A DNA stretch of 64,000 nt from Luteibacter anthropi (GTDB taxonomy: Bacteria > Pseudomonadota > Gammaproteobacteria > Xanthomonadales > Rhodanobacteraceae): assembly GCF_011759365.1 (NCBI RefSeq), contig NZ_JAARLZ010000009.1, forward strand, positions 156,821-220,820. The letters run 5' to 3'. Position numbers and translations under genes: made by a program. This document shows, in pieces, positions 28,796-39,062 of the stretch. Numbering within the stretch: position 1 is the first letter of the stretch; every line of letters begins with the position of its first letter. The notes under the pieces were generated by a model. It ran no database searches and was not told where the DNA came from. It saw only the letters and a program-made list of their open reading frames with translations.

Positions 28796-29565
28796 GCGAC
28801 CTGTACATCGACCGCCGTGGCAACGGCCGCATCCCGCTGGTCATGATCCATGGCTGGGCCATGCATGGAGGCATCCTCGGTCCGCTCTGCGACGAGCTGG
28901 ACGAGCGCTTCGACATGTACGTGGTGGACCTGCCTGGCCATGGTTATTCGCGCGACTCGTCCATTGCGCTGGAGCCATCGGCCTGTGCGAAGGCCATCGC
29001 GGCGGCGACGCCATCGGCCATCTGGCTGGGCTGGTCACTGGGCGGACTGGTGGCGCTGACCGCCGCACTCGACGATCCCGACCATGTAAAGGCCGTGGTG
29101 CCTGTGTGTTCCACGCCCTGTTTCGTGCGCACGAACGACTGGCCGCAGGGCAACGACGCGGCGATGGTGCGCAAACTCGCCGCCGACCTGGAAGCCGATT
29201 ACAAGACCACCGTGGACCGCTTCATCGCCCTGGAAGCCATGGGCAGCGAAGATCCCCGCGCCGAAACGCGGCGGCTGATGGCCGAAGCGTACTCACGCGG
29301 CGAGCCCGATCCGCGCGTGCTCATGGAAGGCATCCGCCTGCTCGAAAACGCCGACCTGCGCCCGCGCCTGCCTGAGCTCACGCGCCCCAGCCTGTGGATT
29401 GCCGGACGTCGCGATCGCATCGTGCATCCGGATGCCATGCGCTGGTCGGCCGAGGCATCAGGCGGCGACTTCGAAGAAATCGCCCACGCCGGGCACGCCC
29501 CTTTCATCGGACACGCCGCCGCGCTGGCGGAGGTCCTGACACGATTTGCCGAAGGCACGACATGA
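28792..29565 (+). CDS. bioH: Pimeloyl-ACP methyl ester esterase
   Basis: 257-residue alpha/beta hydrolase that removes the methyl group from pimeloyl-ACP methyl ester, ending acyl elongation in biotin synthesis. The nucleophile elbow GWSLGG gives S82, the acid lies in GRRDRIV and the His in HAGHAPF. ATGA overlaps with both trhO and bioC bind it into the operon. Confidence 0.92.
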   Translation: MSDLYIDRRGNGRIPLVMIHGWAMHGGILGPLCDELDERFDMYVVDLPGHGYSRDSSIALEPSACAKAIAAATPSAIWLGWSLGGLVALTAALDDPDHVKAVVPVCSTPCFVRTNDWPQGNDAAMVRKLAADLEADYKTTVDRFIALEAMGSEDPRAETRRLMAEAYSRGEPDPRVLMEGIRLLENADLRPRLPELTRPSLWIAGRRDRIVHPDAMRWSAEASGGDFEEIAHAGHAPFIGHAAALAEVLTRFAEGTT

Positions 29566-30452
29566 GCGACTTCCATTTCGACCGCAGCCAGGTCCGCCGC
29601 AACTTCGGTCGCGCGGCCGGCACCTATGAAAAGCATGACGCGCTCCAGCGCGAAGTGCAGTCCACGCTGGTCGAGCGTCTTGAGATCCACAAGGAAGAAC
29701 CGGCCGTGGTACTGGACGTCGGTGCCGGCACGGGCCGTGGCAGCGCCGCGCTGAAGAAGCGTTATCCGAAGGCGCAGGTGATCGCCATCGACCTTGCACT
29801 GCCGATGCTTCGCCAGGCGAAGCAGAACGCAAGCTGGCTGAAGCCGTTCAACCGCGTGGTGGGCGATGCGTATACGTTGCCGGTGCACGACCATAGCGTC
29901 GACATCCTGTTCTCGAACTTGTGTTTCCAGTGGTGCGAAGACCTGTCGCGCTTGTTCGCCGAGTGCGTGCGCGTGCTGAAGCCCGGCGGCCTGCTGACGT
30001 TCTCCACGTTTGGTCCGGATACGCTGAAGGAACTTCGTGCCGCATGGGCTGAAGCAGACCAGCACGCTCATGTGGCCCGCTTCCTCGACATGCACGATGT
30101 CGGCGACGCCATGCTTACCCAGGGACTGCGCGATCCGGTGCTGTTCGCCGAGCGCTATACGCTGACGTACCCGACGCCTCGCGCCCTATTGGATGAGCTG
30201 AAGGGTCTCGGCGCCAACAACGCCGACTCGGACCGCAATCGCGGCCTTACCGGCAAGTCGCACTACCGCCGCATGCTGGATGCCTACGAGGCCATGCGCA
30301 CCGACGGCACCATTCCTTCGACCTGGGAAGTGGTGACGGCCCATGCATGGGGCCCGCCAGCGGGCCAGTCACGTCGTGAAGGCGAAGGTGAAATCGCCAG
30401 TTTCCCCATCGAAAACCTGCGTGGTTCGCGACGGAAAAACCCGTTCGATTAA
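29562..30452 (+). CDS. bioC: Malonyl-ACP O-methyltransferase
   Basis: 296-residue SAM methyltransferase that starts pimelate synthesis by methylating malonyl-ACP. SAM motif I reads VVLDVGAGTGRGS, and the family features NFGRAAGTYEKHDALQREV and SNLCFQWCEDL are present. Last gene of the operon. bioA and bioD are not in the window. A hairpin repeat array begins 10 nt downstream. Confidence 0.93.
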   Translation: MSDFHFDRSQVRRNFGRAAGTYEKHDALQREVQSTLVERLEIHKEEPAVVLDVGAGTGRGSAALKKRYPKAQVIAIDLALPMLRQAKQNASWLKPFNRVVGDAYTLPVHDHSVDILFSNLCFQWCEDLSRLFAECVRVLKPGGLLTFSTFGPDTLKELRAAWAEADQHAHVARFLDMHDVGDAMLTQGLRDPVLFAERYTLTYPTPRALLDELKGLGANNADSDRNRGLTGKSHYRRMLDAYEAMRTDGTIPSTWEVVTAHAWGPPAGQSRREGEGEIASFPIENLRGSRRKNPFD

Positions 30453-30462
30453 CCTGCCACAA

Positions 30463-31116
30463 CGTCGTTCCAGCGAACGCTGGAACCCAGCGCCCCGGTT
30501 CACCAGCAAACACCGCCACGCTGCATCGGCTTGTGTGTAGGCAACCCTCTCGCGAAAACCCACCGCACCGCACTGGGTCCCTGTTTTCACAGGGACGACG
30601 TGAGGGGTAGGTGGGGAGCTGCAAGCTCATAGCCCGTCGTTCCTGCGAACGCAGGAACCCAGCGCCCCGGTTCACCAGCAAACACCGCCACGCTGCATCG
30701 GCTTGTGTGCAGGCAACCCTCTCGCGAAAACCCACCGCACCGCACTGGGTCCCTGCTTCCGCAGGGACGACGTGAGGGGTAGGAAGGGAAATGCCATCGT
30801 GTAGCCCGTCGTTCCTGCGAACGCAGGAACCCAGCGCCCTGATTCACCAGTAAACACCGCCACGCCGCATCGGCTTGTGTGCAGGTAACCCTCTCGCGAA
30901 AACCCACCGCACCGCACTGGGTCCCTGCTTCCGCAGGGACGACGTGAGGGGCAGGAAGGAAAATGCAATCGTGTAGCCCGTCGTTCCTGCGAAAGCAGGA
31001 ACCCAGCGCCCTGATTCACCAGTAAACACCGCCACGCTGCATCGGCTTGTGTGCAGGCAACCCTCTCGCGAAAACCCACCGCACCGCACTGGGTCCCTGT
31101 TTTCACAGGGACGACG
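30463..31116. repeat. Tandem array of four MITE-like units, 172-bp period
   Basis: Four ~138-bp units begin at 30463, 30635, 30807 and 30979, exactly 172 nt apart, and end at 30600, 30772, 30944 and 31116; 34-nt linkers are also repeated. Each unit is bounded by ~31-bp imperfect terminal inverted repeats (CGTCGTTCCTGCG... against ...CGCAGGGACGACG), and each terminal repeat is itself a hairpin. Stem bases change in compensating pairs between units. The array fills the space between convergent bioC and tag. No transposase is present. Confidence 0.88.
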
Positions 31117-31167
31117 TGAGGGCAAGGATCGAGTTCGTTTCTTCGTGGGCGATTAAAGCAGGCGAAG

Positions 31168-31722
31168 TTACGAACACCCGTAGCGAAAACATCCCGTCTC
31201 ATGATCGTGGACCATCCCCGCCGATTGCATGATCGCGTAGCAGATGGCGGTGCCTGCATACTGAAAGCCGTGCTTGCGCAAGGCGTCGCTCATCCTGTCG
31301 GAGCATGCCGTTCGCAAGGGAACGTCATCATGTCGCTTCCAGGCGTTCCTGACCGGCTCACCATTGACGAACGACCAGAGAAATTCGCCCAGCGGACCTT
31401 CGCTCTGCGCCAGACGCAAGACCGCGCGAGCGTTGTGCCGCACCGAAGCCACCTTGAGCCGATGCCGGATGATGCGGCGATCGCGGCCGATGCGTGACAT
31501 GTCGTCGTCACCAAGTGCCGCGATGGCCGCGATGTCGTAATCCAGGAACACCTCCCGGTATCCATCGCGCTTGGCAAGCACGGTTCGCCATGCCAGCCCG
31601 GCCTGCGCCCCCCTCAATACAAGAAGCTCGAACAAACGGCGCTCTTCGCGTGTAACAACACCCCACTCGGTATCGTGATAGACGCGCTCGGCGTCGCTAA
31701 GATCGGCCCAGATACAACGCAT
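31168..31722 (-). CDS. tag: DNA-3-methyladenine glycosylase I
   Basis: 184-residue base-excision repair enzyme removing 3-methyladenine. The zinc-site residues match the E. coli Tag pattern: C3 and H16 near the N-terminus, H174 and C178 near the C-terminus. ATG 31722 gives the standard length; the frame stays open upstream but that part overlaps the divergent transporter gene and is not conserved-looking. Confidence 0.93.
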   Translation of the reverse strand: MRCIWADLSDAERVYHDTEWGVVTREERRLFELLVLRGAQAGLAWRTVLAKRDGYREVFLDYDIAAIAALGDDDMSRIGRDRRIIRHRLKVASVRHNARAVLRLAQSEGPLGEFLWSFVNGEPVRNAWKRHDDVPLRTACSDRMSDALRKHGFQYAGTAICYAIMQSAGMVHDHETGCFRYGCS

Positions 31723-31816
31723 CGCATGACTCCCCACCAGTTTCCCCACTGCAAAGCCGAGAATATCGATGCGATTTGCTTCAATATGTCCGTTTTGAAC
31801 GGCGCCGGACGTGCGT

Positions 31817-32710
31817 ATGAATGAATCAAAGGCATCGCAGGGCGCCGTCGTCGCATTGGGCGCGACCGTCATCATCTGGGCCAGCAGCTGGATCGTCATG
31901 AAGCAGGTGCTCGCCTATGCGGGGCCTTTCGACTTCTCGGCACTGCGCTACAGCCTGGGCTGCGCACTGCTTTTCATCGTATTGATGGCCTTGCGCCGGC
32001 CACTCGCCCCACCGCCGCTGTTGACGACCGCACTGGTCGGCGTCTCGCAGACGGCGGCGTTCCAGGGTCTGGCCCAGTTCGCGCTGACCAGCGGAGGCAC
32101 GGGACACGTCGTATTACTCGCATACGCCATGCCCTTCTGGGCCGTCCTGCTGGCCTGGGGCCTGCTGCATGAACGACCGTCGCGCCGGCACTGGCTGGGG
32201 ATAGCGATTGCCGCCGTCGGCCTGATGTTCGTGATCGCACCCTGGCAAGGACTGGGCAGCATGGCGAGCAGCGGTTATGCCCTGTTGGGTGGCATGTTCT
32301 GGGCGCTGGGTACCGTGCTCAGCAAGCGCATGTTCCAGCGCCATCATCCCGACCCGCTCACCTTCACGGCATGGCAGATGCTTTTCGGTGCCCTTGCGCT
32401 GATCGTGGCGGCACTGTGCATTCCACAGCGTGCCATTGCCTGGACGCCCGTATTCATCGGTGGTCTGGCATATTCGGTACTGCTCGCGACCTGTCTTGCA
32501 TGGACGCTCTGGCTACTGGTAGTCCGCCGCCTGCCGACGGCCGTGGCGGCGCTGTCGTCGCTGGCGGTGCCGGTGATCAGCCTGTTGATGGCCTGGATAT
32601 TCCTTGGAGAACGCCCGCTACCCAACGAATGGCTGGGCGCCGCCTTTATCGTGACCGGCCTGATCGCGGTGAGCGGCGTCGGCGGCGCGCGTCAGCCGCG
32701 CGCCGCCTGA
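31817..32710 (+). CDS. EamA/DMT-family transporter
   Basis: 297 residues, about ten membrane helices in two EamA repeats (GATVIIWASSWIVMKQ... and GGMFWALGTVLSKRMF...). Such drug/metabolite transporters export amino acids or other small metabolites; the substrate is not predictable. A GTG at 31811 is an alternative start. Divergent from tag. Confidence 0.88.
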   Translation: MNESKASQGAVVALGATVIIWASSWIVMKQVLAYAGPFDFSALRYSLGCALLFIVLMALRRPLAPPPLLTTALVGVSQTAAFQGLAQFALTSGGTGHVVLLAYAMPFWAVLLAWGLLHERPSRRHWLGIAIAAVGLMFVIAPWQGLGSMASSGYALLGGMFWALGTVLSKRMFQRHHPDPLTFTAWQMLFGALALIVAALCIPQRAIAWTPVFIGGLAYSVLLATCLAWTLWLLVVRRLPTAVAALSSLAVPVISLLMAWIFLGERPLPNEWLGAAFIVTGLIAVSGVGGARQPRAA

Positions 32711-32714
32711 CGAC

Positions 32715-33707
32715 TCAGGCCACGAATTCCACCCCGCAGGCGAAGCGGCGTTCCGCACCGGGTTCAAGGTGGATGGCCGTTGCGCAGTCCTCGCGATTGA
32801 ACGCATCCGGTATGCATTCCATCGGTTCCAGCGCGACGGACTTGCGTGCATCGCGTTCGGCGGTGTCCGAGGTAAAGGCGAGCATGACGCCCGCCTTCTG
32901 CCATAGCGCGATGGTCGTACCCGTGGAAGGATCGCGCAGGCGTGTACGCGCCTTGCCATCGGCATCCACGTGCAGCGAGGCGTAGGTGTGATTCAGCTCG
33001 GTCGTGCCGATGAGGCGTGGCTTGCGGAAATCGAGCGACGTATCTGCCTGGTCGAGGGACGTCCACGCTGCCTTGCCGGGCAACGGAATGAAGTCTGCGT
33101 CGGTGGCGACGACCTGGGCAGCCGGCACGTGCAGTTCCCAGCCTTCGATGGGGTTGTCCGACAAACGGAAGTACGGATGCCAGCCGAAGAACGTCGGTGC
33201 GGCATGGTCACCCACGTTATGTGTCACCGTTTCGAGAGTGAGGCCGTTTTTGTCCAGCGTGAACGTGACACGAAAATCGAGCGCAAACGGATACCCCGGA
33301 TGTGCGTCGGGGCGAATCGCCTGCGTGGTGAAGGTGACGGAGGCGGCGCCCTCACCTTCCTGCTCGCCATCGATATCGAACAGCTCGCCACGCAGGAAGC
33401 CATGGCGGCTTGCGCGATCCTTGCCCACGACACCGGGTTGCAGGTCGTAGGATTTTCCGTCGAACGTATAGCGGGAGTCGTTCACGCGGTTGGCGAACGG
33501 CGTCATGATGGCGAATCGGGAACCCTTGTGCGGCACCAGCTCGGCTTCGTCGCGAAAGCCATCGGCGATATTCCGGCCACCGGAACGGATGGACAGCACG
33601 GTGGCACCACGGCGGGCGATACGGACCTCGCGGCCTTCGTGGGTGTCGGCCAGTATCACCAGTTCCTGGGCACCCAGGGTCGAGCGCGTGACGCTGAAAC
33701 GGGACAT
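32715..33707 (-). CDS. Aldose 1-epimerase family protein
   Basis: 330-residue GalM-like beta-sandwich mutarotase. Conserved positions include NRVNDSRYTFDGKSY, the catalytic-type His in SRHGFLRG, GWHPYFRLSD, and the C-terminal Glu in VALEPMECIPDAF. It interconverts alpha and beta anomers of hexoses or hexose phosphates. It ends 4 nt from the convergent transporter gene. Confidence 0.88.
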   Translation of the reverse strand: MSRFSVTRSTLGAQELVILADTHEGREVRIARRGATVLSIRSGGRNIADGFRDEAELVPHKGSRFAIMTPFANRVNDSRYTFDGKSYDLQPGVVGKDRASRHGFLRGELFDIDGEQEGEGAASVTFTTQAIRPDAHPGYPFALDFRVTFTLDKNGLTLETVTHNVGDHAAPTFFGWHPYFRLSDNPIEGWELHVPAAQVVATDADFIPLPGKAAWTSLDQADTSLDFRKPRLIGTTELNHTYASLHVDADGKARTRLRDPSTGTTIALWQKAGVMLAFTSDTAERDARKSVALEPMECIPDAFNREDCATAIHLEPGAERRFACGVEFVA

Positions 33708-33778
33708 CGGGTGTTTCCTTTTGGCTGATCTGCCCGCATGTTAGCCTCCTGACATCCCCCAAGTGTTGCCCTTACGTC

Positions 33779-36427
33779 ATGAGCGACCGCTCCGAAGCCC
33801 CCACCACTCCGATCCGCCTTGCCGATTACCGCCCTCCCGCATGGTCGGTGGAACATGTCGAGCTGTCCTTCGACCTCGGCATCGACCGCAGCGAGGTGGA
33901 GGCGACACTCACCCTCGAACGCCATGCTGCCGAGCCGCTGCGCCTCAATGGCGAGGGCCTGGAACTGCTGGAACTTTCCGTCGACGGTCGCAGGCTGGTC
34001 GAGGGCGAATACCGCCTGGCGGAAGGCGTGCTCGACATCGACATCGACGCACCCCGCTGCACGCTACGCACCCGCGTTGCGCTGCGGCCTGCGGAGAACA
34101 CGGCGTTCGAAGGCCTCTATCTTTCGGGCAGCCGTGACAAGGGCTTTCTGCTGACCCAGTGCGAAGCCGAGGGCTTCCGCCACATCACTTTCTTCCCCGA
34201 CCGCCCCGACGTGCTGTCGAAATACACGGTGACGCTGCGCGCCGACAAGTCGCGCTTTCCCGTGTTGCTGGCCGGCGGCAATCCCGATGGCGCGGGCGAC
34301 CTGCCCGATGGCCGTCACTGGGCGCGCTTCGTCGATCCGCACCCGAAACCCAGCTACCTGTTTGCACTGGTGGCCGGCCGGCTGGAACGCATCAGCCACG
34401 ACTACACCACCGCCGACGGTCGCAAGGTAGCGCTGCATATCTGGGCCGAAGCCGATGCGATCGATCGCTGCGACTATGCGATGGATTCGCTGGTGCGCTC
34501 GATGCAATGGGACGAAAGCGCGTATGGCCGCAGCTACGATCTCGACGTCTTCCACGTGGTGGCCACCCATGATTTCAACATGGGCGCCATGGAGAACAAG
34601 GGCCTCAACATCTTCAATGCGAAGTACCTGCTGGCCGACCCGGACTCCAGCACGGACGACGAATACCGCCACGTCGAGGCCGTGGTGGCGCACGAATATT
34701 TCCACAACTGGAGCGGCAATCGCGTCACCTGCCGCGACTGGTTCCAGTTGAGCCTGAAGGAAGGCCTCACCGTCTTCCGCGAGCAGAGCTTTTCCGCCGA
34801 CATGAATTCGGCGCCGCTCAAGCGCATCGAGGATGTCGCGCTGCTGCGTCGTGCGCAGTTCCCGGAAGATGCCGGCCCCCTGTCGCATCCGGTGCGGCCT
34901 TCGCAGTACAGCGAGATCAATAATTTCTATACCGCCACGGTGTACGAGAAGGGCTCGGAACTCGTGCGCATGCTTGCCGGGCGCCTCGGGCCTGCGGGCT
35001 TCCGCAAGGGCATGGATCTGTACTTCGACCGCCACGACGGGCAGGCCGTGACCATCGAGGATTTCCTGCGGGCGCTGGGCGATGCCAACCGCATCGACCT
35101 CATGCCGTATCTCGACTGGTATGCACAGGCGGGCACGCCGCGGCTCAGTGCCGAGGGGCGACACGACGCGGGGAACCGGCGCTATCGCCTGGTGTTGCGC
35201 CAGCGTACGCCGGCCGGCACCGGTCAGACCGACAAGCACCCGGTGCCCATCCCCGTCCGGCTTTCGCTGTTCGACGGCAACGGGCGGGCGCTGCCGCTGC
35301 GTCTTGAAGGCGAGGCATCGGCCGATGGCGCCGAGCGCACGGTGGTATTGGACGGCGCGGAAAAGATTTTCATCTTCGAAGATATCGACGCGGTGCCCGT
35401 ACCGTCGCTGCTGCGCGGATTCTCCGCGCCGGTGATCCTGGAATACGACTACGCACCTGACGAGCTGGCGGTGCTGCTGCGCCACGACCGCGACGGCTTC
35501 AATCGCTGGGAAGCCGGACAGCAACTGGCCGGCCTGGCCTTCGACGACTGCCGCGACGGACGCGACAAGGGCGCGGCCATTTCCGCGTGGACACAGGCGC
35601 TGGCCGACCTGTTCGCCGACGCATCGATCGACGACGCCCTGCTGGCCGAACTGCTCACCCCTCCGGGCGAGATCGAACTGGTGGAACGCCAGCTGGAACG
35701 CGATCCGCAGCACATTCGCGTCAGCCGCCAGCGCATGCTCGCCGCCCTGGCGCAGCGCATCGGCGCGGCCACGTTGCGTAAGCGATACGACGCACTTGCC
35801 GCCCGGACCACGGGTGCACTCGATGCATCGAGCCAGGCCCGCCGCCAGCTCAAGCGGCGCGTGCTCGACCTGCTGGCCCTCATCGCCCCGCAAGACACGC
35901 GCCAGCTCGCGCTGACCCAGTACGAACAGGCACCGGGCATGACCGACCGCCTCAATGCGCTGGTCACCCTGGCGACCCTGGACGGGAAAGCGGCGGAAGC
36001 CTCCATCGCGCACTTCCGCCAGCGCTACGAAGGCAATGCCCTCGCCCTGGACAAATGGTTTGCCATGCAGGCACAGCTGCCAGGCGATGACGCGTTTGCC
36101 CGCGTGCAGGCCCTGGAAGCCGATCCGGCCTTTACCCTCAAGAACCCCAATCGCGTGCAGTCGCTGATCGGCACCTTCGCCCGAGCCAATCCCACCGGCT
36201 TTCACCGTGCCGATGGCGCGGCGTATCGCTGGCTGGCGGATCGGCTGCTGGCCCTGGATGCATTGAATCCCCAGGTAGCCGCCCGGGTTGCCACGGCGTT
36301 CAACGGCTGGAAGCGGCTGGAGCCCGTACGCCGGGAGGCGGCGCATGCCGTGATCGCCGAGCTGTCGGCACGCAAGGACATGTCGCGGGACCTCACCGAC
36401 ATTCTGGGCCGCGTGGCCCTGGGCTGA
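33779..36427 (+). CDS. pepN: Aminopeptidase N (M1 family)
   Basis: 882-residue zinc metallopeptidase removing N-terminal residues from peptides in the cytoplasm. The exopeptidase motif GAMENKG is at residues 269-275 and the zinc site HEYFH (305-309) with E328. The following domains match the proteobacterial PepN type (DUF3458 Ig-like and C-terminal helical domains). Length is standard. No strong ribosome binding site precedes ATG 33779. Confidence 0.96.
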   Translation: MSDRSEAPTTPIRLADYRPPAWSVEHVELSFDLGIDRSEVEATLTLERHAAEPLRLNGEGLELLELSVDGRRLVEGEYRLAEGVLDIDIDAPRCTLRTRVALRPAENTAFEGLYLSGSRDKGFLLTQCEAEGFRHITFFPDRPDVLSKYTVTLRADKSRFPVLLAGGNPDGAGDLPDGRHWARFVDPHPKPSYLFALVAGRLERISHDYTTADGRKVALHIWAEADAIDRCDYAMDSLVRSMQWDESAYGRSYDLDVFHVVATHDFNMGAMENKGLNIFNAKYLLADPDSSTDDEYRHVEAVVAHEYFHNWSGNRVTCRDWFQLSLKEGLTVFREQSFSADMNSAPLKRIEDVALLRRAQFPEDAGPLSHPVRPSQYSEINNFYTATVYEKGSELVRMLAGRLGPAGFRKGMDLYFDRHDGQAVTIEDFLRALGDANRIDLMPYLDWYAQAGTPRLSAEGRHDAGNRRYRLVLRQRTPAGTGQTDKHPVPIPVRLSLFDGNGRALPLRLEGEASADGAERTVVLDGAEKIFIFEDIDAVPVPSLLRGFSAPVILEYDYAPDELAVLLRHDRDGFNRWEAGQQLAGLAFDDCRDGRDKGAAISAWTQALADLFADASIDDALLAELLTPPGEIELVERQLERDPQHIRVSRQRMLAALAQRIGAATLRKRYDALAARTTGALDASSQARRQLKRRVLDLLALIAPQDTRQLALTQYEQAPGMTDRLNALVTLATLDGKAAEASIAHFRQRYEGNALALDKWFAMQAQLPGDDAFARVQALEADPAFTLKNPNRVQSLIGTFARANPTGFHRADGAAYRWLADRLLALDALNPQVAARVATAFNGWKRLEPVRREAAHAVIAELSARKDMSRDLTDILGRVALG

Positions 36428-36966
36428 GGGCTTACCGAATCCGCATGATGACGCCATGGATGGCGTTCGGACATTCCGTGACGGACTTCACAACACGAAA
36501 GTGAAGGCGGTCATGGAAGTGACGCTCAGCGTCAGGAGTTGCCGAAATCGAGCACCTTGTTGACGGAAAAGTCACACACGGTTCATTCGTTCAGTGTAGT
36601 GTTAACGCCAACGAAAGAACCGCGCCCTGGGGCGCGGTTCCTCGTGCCAGTCACTCGGTTTCTGGCGCCCGGCAGCACGGTCATCCTGGATTCCCCCTGT
36701 TCCTGAGACCGCCGGGCGCCAGATCTCATTCTTCGAACCGAATGAGGCGTCCCTGCCCTCATTCCGCTTCCTTCGCCCGGCACGCGACCAAACCCCTGTC
36801 GTTCGGCCTCGGCGCGCGGATATCGCGCAGCGTCTGCCCGTGCGAAGTGCGTGATTTCTCAAGCATGAGTCATGCCAGTATCCGGCAAGCGCCTTCACAA
36901 GCATGGTCTGCGCCCGATCCGCGGCCCGCGTAAACTAGCCTCCCGGCCCACGCCCGAATCCTTTCC
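36428..36966. other. Intergenic region with serial hairpins (pepN-mnmG)
   Basis: 539 nt without a convincing gene. It holds a 10-bp-arm hairpin AACCGCGCCC/GGGCGCGGTT (36618-36639), a perfect 13-bp-arm inverted repeat TCTGGCGCCCGGC (36661-36673)/GCCGGGCGCCAGA (36711-36723), and a smaller TCATTC/GAATGA hairpin (36726-36745). A structured RNA is possible. A TTGACG at 36560 lacks a clear -10. Confidence 0.45.
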
Positions 36967-38841
36967 ATGCTGCATCAAGAAACCTACGACGTGATCGTGG
37001 TCGGTGGCGGTCACGCCGGTACCGAGGCTGCACTTGCCTCCGCCCGTGCCGGCGCCCGCACCCTGCTGCTGAGCCACAACATCGAAACCATCGGCCAGAT
37101 GAGTTGCAACCCCGCCATCGGTGGGATCGGCAAGGGCCACCTGGTCAAGGAAATCGATGCCCTGGGCGGCGCCATGGGCCGCGCCGCCGATCGCGCCGGC
37201 ATCCAGTGGCGCACCCTCAATGCCTCCAAGGGCCCGGCCGTGCGTGCCACCCGCTGCCAGGCCGACCGCGCCCTGTACAAGGCGGCGATCCGCTCCATGG
37301 TGGAAACCCAGCCCAACCTGTGGCTGTTCCAGCAGGCCGTGGACGACCTGATCCTCTCCGGCGAGCGCGTCACGGGCGTGCGCACGCAGATGGGCCTCGA
37401 CTTTCATGCGCGGGCCGTGGTGCTCACGGCGGGCACCTTCCTCGCGGGCAAGATCCATATCGGTCCGGCGCAGTACGCGGGCGGCCGCGCGGGCGACCCG
37501 CCTGCCTCCACGCTCGCCGCGCGCCTGCGCGAACTGCCCGTGGCGGCCGATCGTCTCAAGACCGGCACGCCGCCGCGCATCGACAGCCGCAGCATCGATT
37601 TCTCGAAACTGGAAGAGCAGCCCGGCGACGATCCGATGCCGCACTTCTCTTTCATGGGTTCGGCAGCCGATCATCCGCGCCAGGTCAGCTGCTGGATCAC
37701 GCACACGAGCGAGATCACCCATGAGCTGATCCGGGGCTCGCTGGATCGCTCGCCGCTCTACAGCGGCCAGATCGAAGGCGTGGGTCCGCGCTACTGCCCG
37801 TCCATTGAGGACAAGGTGGTGCGCTTCGCCGAGAAGACCTCGCACCAGATCTTCGTGGAGCCCGAAGGCCTCGATACGTTCGAGATCTATCCCAACGGCA
37901 TCTCCACCTCGCTGCCGTTCGATGTGCAGTACGCCCTGGTGCGCTCGATCCCGGGCTTCGAGAATGCGCATATCACGCGCCCCGGCTACGCCATCGAATA
38001 CGACTACTTCGATCCGCGCGGGCTGCATCCTTGGCTGGAAACGAAGAACATCCCGGGCCTGTACTTCGCCGGACAGATCAACGGCACCACGGGCTATGAA
38101 GAAGCCGGCGCCCAGGGCCTCATCGCGGGCATGAACGCCGCGCTGGCCGTGCGTGGCGAAGCGCCGTGGTATCCGCGTCGCGACGAAGCCTATATCGGCG
38201 TGCTCATCGACGATCTCACCACCAACGGCACGATTGAGCCCTATCGCATGTTCACTTCGCGCGCGGAATATCGCCTGCATCTGCGCGAGGACAATGCCGA
38301 CCTGCGACTTACCGCCGAGGGTCATGCCCGTGGCGTGGTGTCGGAAGATCGCTTCCGCCGGCTCGAGACCAAGCGCGAAGCGACGGAACGGGAAACGGCT
38401 CGGCTGCGTGGTATCTGGGCAGCGCCGACAAACACGCTGGGTGCGGCCGTGGAGCGTTCGCTGGGCATCGCCGTGAGCCGCGAGACCCATGCCCTCGACC
38501 TGCTGCGTCGCCCCGAGCTGGATTACGCACGACTCACCGCCGTGCCCGAACTGGGGCCGCCCGTGGACGACGCCGAAGTCGCCCTGCAGGTGGAAGTGCA
38601 GGCGAAGTATTCCGGTTACCTGGAGCGCCAGCGCGACGAGATCGAGCGCCAGCGTCGGCATGAGTCCACGAATATCCCCGAGAGCTTCGACTACGACCGG
38701 GTGCGGGGGCTCTCCGCCGAGGTGCTGCTGAAGCTGAAGCATGCCCGTCCGGCGACCATCGGCCAGGCTTCGCGCATCAGTGGCGTGACGCCGGCCGCGA
38801 TTTCGCTGCTGCTGGTGCACCTGAAGCGCCGCGCCGCCTGA
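36967..38841 (+). CDS. mnmG: tRNA uridine-5-carboxymethylaminomethyl modification enzyme MnmG
   Basis: 624-residue FAD enzyme that with MnmE makes the cmnm5U34 modification in tRNA. FAD motif [20 protein letters not shown] lies at the N-terminus, the signatures [14 protein letters not shown] and [11 protein letters not shown] are present, and the C-terminal helical domain binds MnmE ([29 protein letters not shown]). Full length; mnmE is not adjacent. Confidence 0.97.
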   Translation: MLHQETYDVIVVGGGHAGTEAALASARAGARTLLLSHNIETIGQMSCNPAIGGIGKGHLVKEIDALGGAMGRAADRAGIQWRTLNASKGPAVRATRCQADRALYKAAIRSMVETQPNLWLFQQAVDDLILSGERVTGVRTQMGLDFHARAVVLTAGTFLAGKIHIGPAQYAGGRAGDPPASTLAARLRELPVAADRLKTGTPPRIDSRSIDFSKLEEQPGDDPMPHFSFMGSAADHPRQVSCWITHTSEITHELIRGSLDRSPLYSGQIEGVGPRYCPSIEDKVVRFAEKTSHQIFVEPEGLDTFEIYPNGISTSLPFDVQYALVRSIPGFENAHITRPGYAIEYDYFDPRGLHPWLETKNIPGLYFAGQINGTTGYEEAGAQGLIAGMNAALAVRGEAPWYPRRDEAYIGVLIDDLTTNGTIEPYRMFTSRAEYRLHLREDNADLRLTAEGHARGVVSEDRFRRLETKREATERETARLRGIWAAPTNTLGAAVERSLGIAVSRETHALDLLRRPELDYARLTAVPELGPPVDDAEVALQVEVQAKYSGYLERQRDEIERQRRHESTNIPESFDYDRVRGLSAEVLLKLKHARPATIGQASRISGVTPAAISLLLVHLKRRAA

Positions 38842-38849
38842 CAACACCT

Positions 38850-39009
38850 GTAGGAGCGCGCCTTGCGCGCGACCGGGGGCATCGGTGCATCCGGTCGCGC
38901 GCAAGGCACGCTCCTACAGGTGACTGGGGGCATCGGTACATCCGGTCGCGCGCGAGGCGCGCTCCTGCAGGCATTGGTGCGTCCGGTCGCGGGCGAGGCG
39001 CGCTCCTGC
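38850..39009. repeat. Four REP elements after mnmG
   Basis: One plus copy (38850-38876) followed by three inverted copies ending near 38918, 38970 and 39009. The spacer GGGGGCATCGGT(G/A)CATCCGGTCGCGCGC is duplicated, showing local amplification. Two copies end CTCCTGCA instead of CTCCTACA. Confidence 0.8.
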
Positions 39010-39062
39010 ATGAGCCTTCTGGCATCATCCACGGCTGTCAGCAAGCTAACGGAAGAACAACC

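Noticed and set aside
30463..31116. Possible CRISPR array
   Set aside because: Repeat units of 138 bp with conserved linkers and inverted ends do not fit short repeats with unique spacers, and no cas genes are present.
30247..31259. Several similar minus-strand open frames reading like RCGGFSREGCLHTSRC...VPAFAGTT
   Set aside because: They repeat every 172 nt and are simply translations of the hairpin repeat array, with no ribosome binding sites or independent conservation.
34064..36457. A ~800-codon minus-strand open frame opposite pepN
   Set aside because: Antisense shadow; pepN has all catalytic motifs on the plus strand.
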